The notes below the pieces were generated by a model. That model searched no databases and had not been told where the DNA came from. It was given only the letters and a program-made list of their open reading frames with translations. From Prostheceraeus crozeri (taxonomy: Eukaryota > Platyhelminthes > Polycladida > Euryleptidae): a stretch of 64,000 bases of DNA. The stretch covers positions 1 through 64,000 of the forward strand of contig CAJQUW010011263.1 in the NCBI GenBank assembly GCA_907163375.1, given 5' to 3'. A program made the position numbers and the translations under genes. Below are positions 41,012 through 53,591 of this stretch, piece after piece; within the stretch, counting starts at the first letter, position 1; every line of letters starts with the position of its first letter.

Positions 41012-41552
41012 CTGGAAAAGGTAAGGAAATCATATACTTATGCATGGGATGCATTTTTAACAGGTTATCGACTGTCATCGAGCTTGATGAAATGTCGGGT
41101 TGAAGGAATAGTTAAGAGGTGTGGATATGACCTCCATATAAAAGAATGAAAATCATTTTACTATCAAAAACCAAAAAATCTTTATGACAAGTAAATAATG
41201 CATAATAATATGGCTTTATTACTTATCGGTATTCATCTTGAGACTAAGATAAAAATGAGATTGAAATATTTTTTATAATGTAAAAGTGAGAGCGAGTTAT
41301 GCAGGAAGGCTGACTAAAATTCATGGTCACCATCTTAGCTAACAGCAGTAAGATAGACCTAAATTTGGTTCGGAGGTTTCTTCCAGGCGCCTCTGCTGCA
41401 ATAGCGTGGATACATGAAAAATATGTATCTTTACTGAAAAAAGAGTGACATGACTTTTCCGTGTTTATGATCATTACCTCTCTATATTTTGACGGTTTAC
41501 GAAACAAAGCGTAATGTATGTTTCATTCACTGTAAGCAAAACATTTTCTTAA
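41012..41552. other. Intron-like DNA upstream of the Ric-8 exon
   Basis: No coding frame, repeat or RNA gene supported. Confidence 0.4.
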
Positions 41553-42244
41553 CCAAGGTTTTCGGAAACCGTTGTTTACCAAGTGTTTACATTTTTTCAG
41601 AAATTGACCACTAATTTAATTTCTTAATGAATGATTGCTTATGTCAAAGATTAATTATTACAAATGCTGATATATAATAATTGAATATGTATAACAAACT
41701 ATGTACAGTAGTAGGCCTGACGTACAGTTTTATGTGTAGGCCTACTGTAAGTAATTTGTTATAATTTCGCTACTAGTGACACTAGGGTGCGAGCAAATTT
41801 CTCTATTTTGTTCAGTTCATACAAAACTTGATTTCCTATCATTGAGGCTTGGATATTCATGTTGATGTCAGTGCCATTCATCAAATTAAGCTAAAGTGAT
41901 TATAGGCCTATATGAGCATTTTGTTCCAAGAAGCACTCATTCACAATTTTGCAAAATTATTTTTTCTTGACGTCGGTGATGGGAGCAGATTGTTATTTTA
42001 CAAGCAGAATTGCACATGCACCGCAAAAGACGCGGATGAATTGCATGTTGAGCATCTTCAGACTTCAGGTCGATCGGCTTGTAGATGTATTTTAATCAGC
42101 TAGTTCAGTGCAATTGAGTCTTGTAGAAGTTGCTTGAATTGTAAGGACATGCTTTTCTTCTTGTTTTAACGCTAATCGCTCTATGAAAGCATGAGTGGCC
42201 TTGTAAACTTTCACTACATCTCTTGAAAATTGTACAAGCAATAC
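41553..42244 (+). repeat. Dispersed repeat, interrupted copy, left part
   Basis: Matches 13,925-14,614 (CCAAGGTTTTCGGAAACCG to TGTACAAGCAATAC). Its continuation, ACGGCAACTCATCAT, is found at 51,732 on the far side of the 9.5-kb insertion. Confidence 0.85.
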
Positions 42245-42375
42245 CCCGGTGGTAAAAATTGATCGGAAAATGCTCGGATTCAAAGCGTTTTCTCGATTCA
42301 GCATCGAGAAATCGTTCAATCGTGCAATTTCCGATCAATTCATAATCGAAAAGTGGGCGATTTGTAGTCCACCGA

Positions 42376-42645
42376 CCGATATCGAATTGTCGCCCTATTT
42401 CCGATGCTTCTCATATCGATATTATGTCTATTAGTCGTTCATTTGCCGATATCGAATTGTCGCCCTATTTCCGATGCTTCTCATATCGATATTATGTCTA
42501 TTAGTCGTTCATTTGCCGATATCGAATTGTCGCCCTATTTCTGATGCTTCTCATATCGATATTATGTCTATTAGTCGTTCATTTGCCGATATCGAATTGT
42601 CGCCCTATTTCCGATGCTTCTCATATCGATATCAAGTCTCAGTGA
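42376..42645. repeat. Left subterminal array, 70-bp unit, about four copies
   Basis: CCGATATCGAATTGTCGCCC then TATTTCCGATGCTTCTCATA recurs at 42,377, 42,447, 42,517 and 42,587. The first copy has a partial unit; the last runs into unique DNA. Confidence 0.9.
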
Positions 42646-44143
42646 AAAACGTACGTAACAGTGAGGTCCCATCATTGCTCATGGATATTGCGTGGGCGAT
42701 CGTCATCCCACCATCAGACCATGTGGGCGTTTGATGGGATCTGACATGGAATTCCCATATCATTTGCTCATCATTTTATCATCTTATCCCACTTAAATTC
42801 ATAAATGTCTAGTAATGTCTCGATGTCTAGTAATGCGATGTCTCTTTCCAAACTCAAAATTCATAGATTTAATTTGTGTGACGGAAAATTCACTCATTCT
42901 CTCATCAATTATTCTCCTCTTCCTATTCCCATTGTCTTCATAAATCCCAACTCCTGCTGCTATCCCAATTTCTTTCATCTCTATACTCCAGTTCCACGAT
43001 CCTCTCCTCTCGATCCCCTTTTCTCTTTTCTTTCACTCCGTGTCTTTTTTATTTTCCACTTAATCTTCTTCATATCCCTCTCATTTTTTTCTCCTTTTCC
43101 CTTTGTTTGATCTAATCTCTCTTATATTCTCATCTATATTGGACACATTCGATGCGATGTAAAAAAATGTAGTCTCAGAAAAAAAGCGACATTATGTTTT
43201 TGCATTGCAAACTGTCACTTAAATCTCACAAGAAAGAAATTCGCATTTCACAATTAAGTCTTCAAATGAAATAAATTATCTTTTTGTGTGCTTACGTGTT
43301 TATCTATCAACTCTGCAGCTTTCCCTTTCCGAATGATTTCATTACCTTGGATGACAACCTAAGTGACCAATTATAAAAGATATTCATTTTGCTTTCAGTA
43401 GTATACTTCGTATCTGAAATCTGCGCAAGTGATGTGATTTTGAAAGCTTTTACACAGACAGGTTCCGTTGCGCAATCTCCCCGCCCTTCTCGCTTTAGCA
43501 GACTAATTCCATCCCTCTCCATGCTTCGGCAGCATTTGTCTTTGTCCGGGTTCGCCTGCCGACAGCTACAGATGGATCGATGACGCTGACTCTCACTTGC
43601 AGTCACACAAGCGAGCAACGCACATGATAATATGATGCTACGTCAAATATAGCAGTGATCCGGCACTAATGTTGTGGACTTTACGCACGCCACTGCTATC
43701 CTTCATCTGTCTTCAGAGACCAGCGTGTCTCAGTATTGCCTATTTTATCGTGCACAGTATCAAATTTAGTGACACATGGATTAAATTATGCAACATTCGA
43801 CATGGTAAAGAATTCCTTGAACGAAAGCAACCTTTCATCCGATAGCTTTAAGGAGATTGATACATCTATCAAGTGAAAATCGGGAGAAATCAGCAGAGCA
43901 GAACAATCTGTATTATCTCCATAGTCAATGTCGTTTGGTTTCTCAACTTAGTGTTTCGAGTTCAATGCTTCTCATGTTCCTGTGTCGATTGCTTTCGTCG
44001 CAACATGTAAGTATCAGCATGCTAATTCATATTTTAATGTGATTAAATGAAATAAGAACTTTATGCATACGAGTATCGTCAAACGAATTCATTCAGATGT
44101 TTACAATCGAAAACCCCTAGAATCATTGCTGTCATTTTCGTAA
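42646..44143. other. Transposon interior, no gene recognised
   Basis: 42,960-43,130 is pyrimidine-rich. A 64-codon open frame at 43,389-43,583 follows an AG but has no family resemblance. A TATAAAAGA at 43,371 is isolated. Confidence 0.35.
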
Positions 44144-44387
44144 AAGTCAAGTTGATGATTTACATCAGCTCAACATATTTCAGCAACTCAGCGCAAGGAG
44201 CAAAGGATTTCAAGAATATTCGTAAAAGTGATTCAAAATGTACAAAGAAATCAGAAATCACGCATATAAAATAACACTATTATTTTGGACGACTACCATA
44301 AACATTCTTGTCATCCTTTGCTCCTGAAGATAGCGCTGAGCTATTGAAATATATCGAGCTGATGTAAAATAGATCAACTTGACTTTT
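44144..44387. repeat. Inverted repeat with about 65-75-bp diverged arms
   Basis: AAGTCAAGTTGATGATTTAC to AGGAGCAAAGGAT (44,144-44,208) is matched in reverse complement by ATCCTTTGCTCCTGAAG to AGATCAACTTGACTT (44,312-44,386) with small gaps; about 100 bases lie between. Likely a foldback or MITE relic. Confidence 0.7.
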
Positions 44388-46700
44388 CCCAAAACAACAC
44401 TAAAGCAGTCAATGCACCTAGAATTATTAATTTAGGTGTAATGTGAATTTCTTTCTTTGTTCAGTTGTCATCAAGATAAGAATTATGGTCTAATGTATTT
44501 CTAATTTGAAATGCTGTGATGCAGTGGCTTAATTGAATGCATTGTCGATCTAAATCACATATTAAGGAGAATTTGTGAAAAAGCCCAGACTCTTTCCATG
44601 TATTCCATAGGCCTTTAAAATTCTGAAGGTTAAACCTATCATGCTTTACTATATCGTGATATTACAGATGATATTCCCTAGCACATATGTTCTGTGATTT
44701 TCTTGATGATTTAACTGAAACTAATTTCACCAATTATAATGGATTGACAATTTCTTATTTTGCAAATATCAATAATAGTTTTTATGTAGTATTACCTAAT
44801 TGTTATATAGGCCTACAATGTACATGCACTTTCATTTATTCACAATTGATTCTAAAACATGAAAATAAATATCTTTTATTCATCATTCAATTACGAGTAC
44901 ATACCACCGGCTGTTGCCATTTTAGATTGATCAATTTGTGCGGAGTATCTTCGAAGCTTGTGCCTGAATATGCTTGAACATCGAGTTTGGCAGGCGGTTG
45001 TTTCTGTACTAGGAAAACCAGACAAAGTAAGTAAAACTTTCGGCTAGATTGTGTGAATTATTCTTAACTAAAACATCATGTATCAAATCAAATTTTTTCC
45101 ACTCTTTTTACTGGATTTTTCATTAATTAATTTTACATCTTTTCCAAAGATATGTAGGCTATACATAAATTGACTTCAGGCATGCGAAGGATGTGATTGC
45201 ATCGGTAGTAGGCTTACTCAAACCAATTTTTAAATAAAAATACTATACTATAGAAAAATAATTTGATAATTAGATAGCCTAATTTCCTTTCTCTTTAATT
45301 GAAATTACGAAGTATTTTTTTAATATTTCTGCTATTGAAATGAAAACTAAAGATGTATGCCTTCATTTATTTGCGAAATGGAAATTGCAGCTGTTAGATA
45401 ACATTTTATATTATCAAATAATGTGATAAACATTTTAATTTGCCCTAGGGTTCAGACTTAAATAATAGGCCTTAATAATAGGACTTTTTGATGGCTTCAT
45501 CAATTATCCAAACATAAAAAATGTGTATTTTATGTTTCAACACCATTAAAACACATAATTCACATGATGAGACATTTTCAAGGATATCTTGAAGAAAAAT
45601 TATTCGTAGCTAGAAAATCCTAATTTTTCTAAAAAAATACCTCTGACTTTGACAAGAATAAAGAACACGAAACTTTTGACTCAACGTTGATACTGTGATG
45701 TGACATTACTCCCCAATATTAGGTTGTTTTGATTAGCCTTGTGCATATTTTATGACATTCTACATTGCATTTTTACATGTACAGTGTATACGGTAGGCTA
45801 CATGTCTATTCTCGTTGCCAATATTAGGTTTAAACAATCTTGATTTTTTTAAATGTTGCTTTGTCAGTCTGGTTAAAGAATCTCGACAGGTTGCGTCAAA
45901 AATCTCGCATTTTTTTAATTCCTGTAAAAGCCGGAGGCTATTTCAAAAATAATAAAAAGTGCAAATGAAATATTATTTGAAACTCTCGATTCTGTGATGG
46001 CCTAGGATCACACAGCTATGTGATCAATGATAAATGTAGGCCTATCATTTATGTTATAAATATAATTATTCAGTCATATTCATAAATTGCATTCATATCA
46101 GATGTTTCAATTTTAATCATGTACTGTAATTCTTGAAAAACTAAACATTGCTTTCGTACATTCCTATTCAACATTCAATTAATTGCAGGGAGGTAAAGTG
46201 CAGGTAATATTCTGAGATATCAAAAAATGCATCTATCGATATAATATTTCAAATTTACTAACAGAAGTATCAGGTAACATTCTTTTTGTTAATTGTTAAT
46301 TATAATAAAGTCTGAAAATTCAATGCAAAGTAAAAACATAGTACATTATAGATTTAAGTGATATAATTGCATAATTTACAATAATGATGTGATATAAATA
46401 TAATGCAATGATGATATACTAATAATTATAATATGTAATATAGTAACTAAAATATGCTATAATCATGTTATATACACGTATGTAATGTAATTTGATAATT
46501 TCGATGATTTAATGAATATTATAGCATATCATTATTATCATTCAATGTATAGCATATATTTGAAAATTGACACCGCACAGATCCGTCATTTGCCGACTAA
46601 GTCTCCCTGCTGTGATTGAGTAAGAAGATAGACGTGTTTCAGATTAAGATGAAGATAAAGTTATGAAATCCTGACAAGGACGCATGGTTCGTTCTCTACA
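44388..46700. other. AT-rich DNA, no gene recognised
   Basis: Frequent TAGGCCTA words, and a TA-rich simple-sequence zone at 46,370-46,560. No convincing exon. Confidence 0.4.
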
Positions 46701-47421
46701 GATGTTAAGAATCATTCAAAAGTTCAGCAAAACGTGTCTAGGAATGAAGAAAAATGTGATGCCTAAAATGATTAAACTTGATAGTAATGAGTTCATCAGC
46801 AGGAACTCGACCAGGATTCGCGTTTCGGCCCCTAAATCCTGAACGCTCAAACCTGTTTGAGTGGGGCCCTGCGCATCCATCATGTACAGACTCAATGACA
46901 CTGACTCTAAATGTTAATGCAAGTGAAACAGTAAATAAAATGTACGATGAAAATGAAAGAAAATTAATTATAAATAGCGGTAACTATTCAGACTGAAGAA
47001 AAATCACATAATAAATAATTAAATTGAAAATAAATAAGTAATTACGATGATAATGAACTAATAGCGGAAAAAATTCAGAATAAAGGAAAATGACATGATA
47101 AAAGATGATTGAATTGAAAATAAGTATATAAATAATTACAAATTTTCAATCGAAACTGTTATGGCATTACAAGCAAGAAAGGTTTGTCACAATCGGCAAA
47201 AGGACAGTGTACGCAAGTCTGGAGTCAAGGAATCCGGAATCTTTCATACATGTAGTCATAATCGGTAGTTTATGTCAAAGTCGATAAATTTGTTGTGTTG
47301 AAGGATTTGTAATCATGCATCTTGCCATATGTTCGTTGCTTAAAGGTTTCGATCATCATCAAAGCGTGCAGTAATTTGTTTAGCGGCATAAAGTCCGAAT
47401 TTTCTCAAAATCTTGTCATGT

Positions 47422-47877
47422 CTATGCAGTGCTCTTTCTGCGGATAATAGTAATTCCTTGCTGCTTTATCCTTTTGATCTTGGTAATCTGAAACTCTTCT
47501 TCGATTTCATGACGAAATCTTCTAATGAAGAGCAGATGCGACCATATGAGCTGACTGCTGAAAACGTTACTCCAATTTTGTGGGGCATTCTCAGGAGATG
47601 TCAAAAGTGTTACTGGTGTTACTTTGTGATATACAGCAGTCTTAAGGCCAGTGGTGGTAACTTTTAGCTTAACGTCAAGATAATCTTTATTATCAAGTCC
47701 GCATCTGTTAGCTTCTAAGCTATCTGGATAGATACTTGGAATAATTTTGTCCAAGCGCTTGTAATTGAAGATACATAAGTCATCGATGTATCTGGTGGTA
47801 TTGGACAGTAGTCGTGCTACTCCAATCTTTTTCTGTTTTATATTCAATGCCTTGAACTGATGAAAATGATCTATCAA
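47422..47877 (-). pseudogene. Reverse transcriptase fragment, Penelope-like or related
   Basis: On the minus strand RYIDDLCIFNYKRLDKIIP then YPDSLEANRC and YLDVKLKVTTTG follow the palm pattern of reverse transcriptases (YIDD catalytic box) in retroelements with IYP-x-x-LE..YLD signatures. The frame continues with YHKVTPVTLL and then loses similarity. About 150 residues of what would be a 600-700-residue protein are left. The segment around its start (CAATGCCTTGAACTGATGAAAA) is repeated near 48,660. Confidence 0.6.
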
Positions 47878-49084
47878 TATCGTTACCTGAATAGTCAGAA
47901 ATTTAGGATTGAATTTTATGAACTACAGGGGGTGGACAATTTTCCGAATTGTTTTCATAAATAGGTAGCTCGTGTTTTTTTGCCCAGGCAGCAACCGCCA
48001 AAACACGAGCTCCCAAATGTCTGAATACTTCATAAAGAGCTCGGTTTTATTGTCGGTATAGTGTTTATTTAAGCTTGGGCATCGAAGCGATGTTTTATCA
48101 AAGCCCAACAGAAGTGTCAGTGGCACTAAGCGCCGGCTATTTTAATCACAACACTTTATTTTTCAGATTGGTCAATTAACTGGAGGTGTGATAAAATCAT
48201 TTGGAATTTTCTTTTTCCTAGCCTGACCATAGTAAATAGTAGATAGTCTGATCTATAGTAAAAATGAATAGCTCAATATTTTTGAATAGAATGCATTAAA
48301 ATTGTTTACGAATACATTTTCAAATTTCCTATTGATGTTTACGAAGCATAAGTAAAATCGTTTAAGTTTGCTCTAAGAATCTATAGAGTTATAGCTTATG
48401 GACTCTGGAACCGCATGCAGACGATTAAAGTATGCGAAATGTTGATTTTGTCAGTCTTCATCATAGCAGAGGATAGCATTCATCAAAGATTAAGTATTGA
48501 AATCTTTAAATTTTCATTTTATTTAATGATTTTTCATTTCATGAAACTTGTAAACTTGGCACGTCTTTTCATGTCAGGCTTGATGTCAAGGCTTGATATG
48601 GATTAAGTTTATTCAAATATTTAATAAGTTAAAAAAATGAAATTGCCTAAGCTCTATATTCAATGCCTTGAACTGATGAAAAATGATCGATCAATCTCGT
48701 TGCGATATTTACATTCTGAAACAAGTTGTAAAAAAATAGAACTCAAACAATATTTCTGTTTCAGAATGCATTGAACCTCCGATAAATAGTAGACATGAAC
48801 TGGTCAGTTGCCCAATCATAAGTGAAATTTTTTAAGTCCTGTTCACTCCTGATCTGTATTAAATGTTAGTGTTTATGTGCATGCATTCGTGCTATTGTTA
48901 CTCTACATGCAGCATCGCCCTCTCAAGGCCGAAGTACTGGTTATTGCTTCTATTGTAAACTATCGACCATAAAAATAAATGGAGCTTGCACATCATGTCT
49001 TCTGAAAACATAAATTCGCTCCCGATCAGACTGGTCAACTGAAGTATATATGTATAAGTACCGGTATGTATAATGCATGTTCAT
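47878..49084. other. Retroelement debris and unique DNA
   Basis: 48,650-48,705 repeats part of the reverse-transcriptase fragment region in direct orientation. No intact gene. Confidence 0.35.
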
Positions 49085-50298
49085 GATGATCTAAGAACCT
49101 ATCCGGTTAACCGGTTACACTCTCTCTTAACCGGTTACACTTTCTCTTAACCGGTTAAAATCGGTTACGACGTTTCATTAGATTTAACGTGTACTACACT
49201 ACGTGTATGATGAAATCCGATTGAACTAAAGATTTTACACTGGTTTCATGGAGTAGTGGTTGCTCATTCATCCTCATCCACAATCCATTCAAACTCATTC
49301 ATTACAATTCGCAATCCTTTAGTCGTGCTGCTACGTACACATGGTCAGTATATTTCAACAATTTTATTAGGTTGATGTACAATAAGATTATGTTGACATT
49401 TATATTTTCAATTTGATGTAATCTAAGTAACATCAGTCCATTTAATACTTATAGTGGGCCTATGCATAGAGTGACCTATTTAACTGCGGAAAGTCTTACA
49501 CCATTTGTAGTTTTAACCTAAAAAGTGGTGAATAGGATAAGTTAGCAATAATAACACACAGACGACATCGCATAGGCTATATATGCCAATAAAAACTAAC
49601 TCACTTTGAATTGAGTTGGCAAAGAATATAGGGCCTACATGTAGCCGTAGGTGTCACTTGCAAAATCGGTTTCTATTGAAACAACCACTTTGGAAATAAC
49701 ATTCGTAAATTTGGAGATGTAAGCTTACTTATCAAGTGGACAATAGGATAGATAGGTTTATTAAGCAGGATTCATACAGAAGCACTGACTATTATACTAG
49801 TAGAAATAGTAGAAACCAAAACTAGTACGCTAACGATTGAAACATAGCGAGTAATAAAAATGAAATAATAATAGGCGTTTTTTGGAAGGAATGACAACCG
49901 TCCTTTACAGCTACAATCATCGTTCATACAATGAATTGCAAGCGATCCCTGAAGTTATCGATGATCCAATTGACGTATCCAGTGGATTATCCAAATCAGC
50001 CAGACTGTTAATGATATGGTTAAACTTCAGAGTATCGAAGACTTTTGAATAGTCGTAGGCAGCAACCACAACATTATCAATTGAACTATCATCTAAACGT
50101 GAAGTTCTGTATTCATGCAATGAAATCACAGCACTGCAAATGGAAGAATTAGGTCAAAACCCAAAGTGGCAAGGTCCGTAGTTTTTGATATACCTTGACA
50201 ACTAAATAAATACCGGGAATCCTCCTCTAACCGATTTTAACCGGTTAAAAATATAATCGGTTAACCGGTTACAAAAAAATTAACCGGTCCTAGCCCTG
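49085..50298. mobile_element. hAT-like non-autonomous element with AACCGGTT-rich ends
   Basis: The right end read inwards is CAGGGCTAGGACCGGTTAAT; the left end is a worn version (GATCTAAGAACCTATCCGGT). TGTTCAT flanks both sides (49,078-49,084 and 50,299-50,305). The flanking DNA is duplicated and at 50,397-50,412 the uninterrupted site GCATGTTCATCTGTTTG is preserved, which confirms the insertion. Both subterminal zones carry several AACCGGTTA motifs. Confidence 0.7.
49917..50129 (-). pseudogene. LINE reverse transcriptase fragment
   Basis: VVAAYDYSKVFDTLKFNHI on the minus strand matches the palm motif A region of LINE reverse transcriptases (D-x-SKAFDTL-x-H). Roughly 70 residues remain, inside the hAT-like element. 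Confidence 0.6.
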
Positions 50299-50730
50299 TG
50301 TTCATCTGTTTGTTTAGAAGTTCATGTCACAAAACATAAATTCGCTCCCGATCAGACTGGTCAACTGAAGTATATATGTATAAGTACCGGTATGTATAAT
50401 GCATGTTCATCTGTTTGTTTAGAAGTTCATGTCATCGCGACGAATTAACAAACATTTGTACAGTAGACCACAAAGTTTCTTTCATTACTGTCACATACGA
50501 GTACATGTAGTTTTCCGCATGCAGCATTGTTCTTTTTATGATACAAAGCAGCGGTAGTCTATCGAAGACGCCCCTATCCGCGGGACGGGGTCGGGTAACA
50601 CCAGCCAGCCCGTCGAAGACATCACTCAGCAGCAAGGCTTATCTAAATGTATTTTCTGTGTTTCCCACTGGAAACAAACATTCGTTGCTCATTACCATAC
50701 ACTACTAATTCCTCGCATCTTTATTTTCAG

Positions 50731-51014
50731 ATTCCCTAAGAGAAGAGAAAATTGGGAATGAGAAGACGATTGAAGAGGTGATCGAGAAAATGTTGAAGGA
50801 TGCAACTGACCGCGGCGGAGGGAGGAGGAGGCGACAGTCCGGGTCGAACAAGTTCTCCTCGCCAAAGCCATTGCGGGTGGAAGCAATTGCCTGCCACACC
50901 AACGAGCTAGGAGTCGCAGAGCCTGCACTGGAAGGACGAGATGTTCTGGAGGAGAAGTTGAATCGAACAATTTCGCCTAAAATCACATTGGACTTGTTAT
51001 CCGAACATTTTTAG
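50731..51014 (+). CDS. Terminal exon of an unidentified gene
   Basis: TTTATTTTCAG ends at 50,730. One frame is open for 94 codons to TAG 51,012-51,014: SLREEKIGNEKTIEEVIEKM, then a basic GGGRRRRQSGSNKF stretch (nuclear localisation-like), then LGVAEPALEGRDVLEEKLNR and a closing ITLDLLSEHF. The other two frames stop at once. Codon use is more GC-balanced than the surroundings. It lies 0.2 kb inside the right subterminal array of the 9.5-kb transposon, so it is either the end of the transposon's own spliced protein or a captured host exon. No family recognised. Confidence 0.5.
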
Positions 51015-51229
51015 TTTTAGTATAGAAATCCAGATGATTGTTGATATAGATTGTGTAGTGTGCTATTTCTAGATTTCATGCATACATTTTTTGTAATATG
51101 ATGTTATTGAATGAATGCTGTCTTCGTTTTCAACAATTGTTAATTGGCCTAGCACAGGTTGTAGTTCAGGAGTAGGAAAAGCGTGTGTAGTTAGCGGTAT
51201 AATTTTTATACGAGTGATTCAGATTGTAA

Positions 51230-51605
51230 ATTAATCGGCTTATCGTCTCAAATCCAATAGCGAATATAGAGCGACAAAACAGGTGGGATACCGCATATGT
51301 AGCGATTAATCGGCCAAAATCCGATATCGGAAATAGAGCGATAAAACAGGTGGATACCGTATATGTAGCGATTAATCGGCCAAAATCCGATAGCGAATAT
51401 AGAGCGACAAAGCAGGTGGGATACCGCATATGTAGCGATTAATCGGCCAAAATCCGATATCGGAAATAGAGAGACAAAACAGGTGGATACCGCATACGTA
51501 GCGATTAATCGGCCAAAATCCGATATCGGAAATAGAGCGACAAAACAGGTGGATACCGCATATGTAGCGATTAATCGGCCAAAATCCGATATCGGAAATA
51601 GAGCG
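51230..51605. repeat. Right subterminal array, 66/67-bp unit, about six copies
   Basis: AGCGATTAATCGGCCAAAAT then CCGATATCGGAAATAGAGCG starts at 51,301, 51,367, 51,434, 51,500 and 51,567. In reverse complement the core TGTCGC-TCTATTTCCGAT matches the left array, so both derive from one ancestral unit in inverted orientation. Confidence 0.9.
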
Positions 51606-51731
51606 GAATATCAGGTGCAATGCCGACACGAATTCTCGGGCATTGGCAAGACATCGATTTTATGGGAAATCGACGCCGCGATGCCGAAACGAGATTTCAT
51701 GCTTCGGCCCGATGAAATTTTTACCACCGGG

Positions 51732-51890
51732 ACGGCAACTCATCATATTCGATCAAGTTGTGAGTTCGATATCCATTGACCACATGCACAACCAACTGAT
51801 TGTTGTTGTAATCCAAAATGATCAATATGGCTTCTTCATTATTAAGCTAAAAAGTGGAATACGAAAGAGAAACATTTCTCTACATAGATT
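51732..51890 (+). repeat. Dispersed repeat, interrupted copy, right part
   Basis: ACGGCAACTCATCATATTCG onwards matches 14,613-14,765 and resumes the copy broken at 42,244. Confidence 0.85.
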
Positions 51891-52063
51891 GTTTCTGTTG
51901 CGTTCGGTGCCTACCGCGTACAGAAGAGCAAAACCACCTTTGTTGTCATCATAAAAAAAGCAACCGTTAAATGAGGTTCTCGTCCCCTCGTCGACTTCAG
52001 GTCAATAGGTTTGCATCACGGCTATCACGGCTTCTATCAATGTGATTCCCAACCAAAAGTTAA

Positions 52064-52261
52064 AGCATTCGAGATAAATTAGCGATGTATGAAGATGTCC
52101 TGTCCAATTGGCCCATATCAAGCACATTCAACAAGATACGGCCTACTTCATCATTAGCAAGAATATGGCAATATGCTGATAGTGGTATTATTATGCCACG
52201 CAACGCGCTACCTATAGAGGCTTTACAAGAAAATATTCTAGAAGAATTTAGCACCGAATGA
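52064..52261 (+). pseudogene. Orphan coding-like fragment
   Basis: A 65-codon open frame reads MYEDVLSNWPISSTFNKIR, then SLARIWQYADSGIIMPRNAL and ends EEFSTE before TGA. The composition (W, Y, I, P balanced) is protein-like and unlike the neighbouring shadows, but there is no start context or acceptor at the left and no family match. It lies beyond the dispersed repeat; CATATAAAACC follows at about 52,277. Confidence 0.3.
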
Positions 52262-52281
52262 CGCGACTTCTTTCGCATATA

Positions 52282-53591
52282 AAACCAGATTGCATATTTG
52301 ACGCTTGTATTCTACAGTTGTTCATTTGACAGTAAGTGGCTCTTCGTGGAGAAGCTGCGTCGATATTTTGAGTTTAACGACTCGAGCAAGCTTCCGACAG
52401 GTACGTCATTAGAGGACGGCCGAAACGATGCACATCAATCAGTGCTAATAGACAAATAACAGTCATGAAAATATCTAAACATGGTTAATTTATCGCTGTT
52501 GACAAAATGTAAACGCTTGGCCTGAATAAGTAAAGTCTCATAAAATGATGAAATGTGATGCAGCAATGATTTCGGGAATACGATATCTGGGAAGAACGAT
52601 AAAAAGCACCCTTCGTCCATTAATTTCAGCTTGGTGCCCCTATTAGTGTTACTTGTACGGAATTTTGAAATACTAATGTTAACAATTTGCATCCACTTGA
52701 CCTGATAAGGGCTAAACATCATCATAACCTTATTAGAATTAAATAGACAACAATTTATAAAGTTTCGACTTTTCAGATCTATGGAAGTTGCATAAAATAA
52801 AAAGTGCGAGTATTTTATTAGAGGAAATGAAATAAGTAAAATAATTCAAAAACCATGTGTAGTAGCATCAACTCATGGATTTATATGTAAGTATAATGAC
52901 AGGGAGCATCGTGAAATGAAGGGACGATTGCCACTAGTGAAATTTATCGTGGAACATGCAAACATAATTACGCTACTAAATCTAGGGATTCGGACAAAAC
53001 GTACTAAAATCACGGGACAAATCCTAAAACACAGGATTCCACATGACAGTAGCATAATCCTTACAAACTACTTTTTAACAAACTTTGTCTGAATACTACG
53101 ATAAAAAGTTATAATACAATTTTTGAATTTCTAACAGCACCAGTCAAAAAGTCAGACGTTAATCTTCGTCAAGCATTTTTCATCTAATCATTCAGACATC
53201 TTCAAGTGTAATGAATTACATCAATTATATATGACAGGGAAATCAATGTTTGCGCAGTCATCCAAAATGATTAAAAAGAAGGAAGTCAGATAACAATCGT
53301 CCACACATATAGCAATAGATCATTCCCAGCCTTGGATTTCTGCTTTTCATAGACTTGATTTTTTTTGTGTGATCCTGTTAAAAATTCAGAAATAATATAT
53401 TCATGTCGTCTTTGAGCGAGTAGATATAGTGGGTAGGGTGAACTCTTAGAAACGTGTAAGAGTTTGTTGGTGACATTAAATTATTTTTGATAAAAATCAA
53501 GTGCCTCACACTTGCGGAAAATTTCTGACTAATAGTTCCACTCGCAAACTCAAAATGCATAATACTACTTGTAGTGCATGTGTGATGAAGG
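52282..53591. other. No gene recognised
   Basis: A short stretch at about 52,490-52,531, in reverse complement, resembles the left end of the dispersed repeat (GGCCAAG...GTTTACA-TTTTGTCAACA). Otherwise unremarkable. Confidence 0.35.

Larger units (their letters stand above)
42245..51731. mobile_element. 9.5-kb DNA transposon of unassigned family
   Basis: Both ends read CCCGGTGGTAAAAATT inwards (16 bp perfect, followed by a looser match around ATCGG). The dinucleotide AC flanks both sides (42,243-42,244 and 51,732-51,733) and is single in the empty paralogous site at 14.6 kb, so the target duplication is 2 bp. Tandem arrays of 70-bp and 66-bp units lie just inside the two ends and share TATTTCCGAT cores in opposite orientation. 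No transposase is recognised; older hAT and retroelement fragments and one good host-like exon lie within. The TIR and 2-bp AC duplication do not fit any superfamily I know with certainty. Confidence 0.75.

Noticed and set aside
42376-42645. CRISPR-like array
   Set aside because: The 70-bp units are contiguous tandem repeats without unique spacers, in animal DNA.
43389-43583. 64-codon open frame after an AG
   Set aside because: No donor, family match or coding composition beyond chance.
44937-45026. Short frame ending in a GTAAGT donor (LRSLCLNMLEHRVWQAVVSV)
   Set aside because: Protein-like, but an in-frame TGA lies just upstream and there is no AG acceptor between the stop and the frame.
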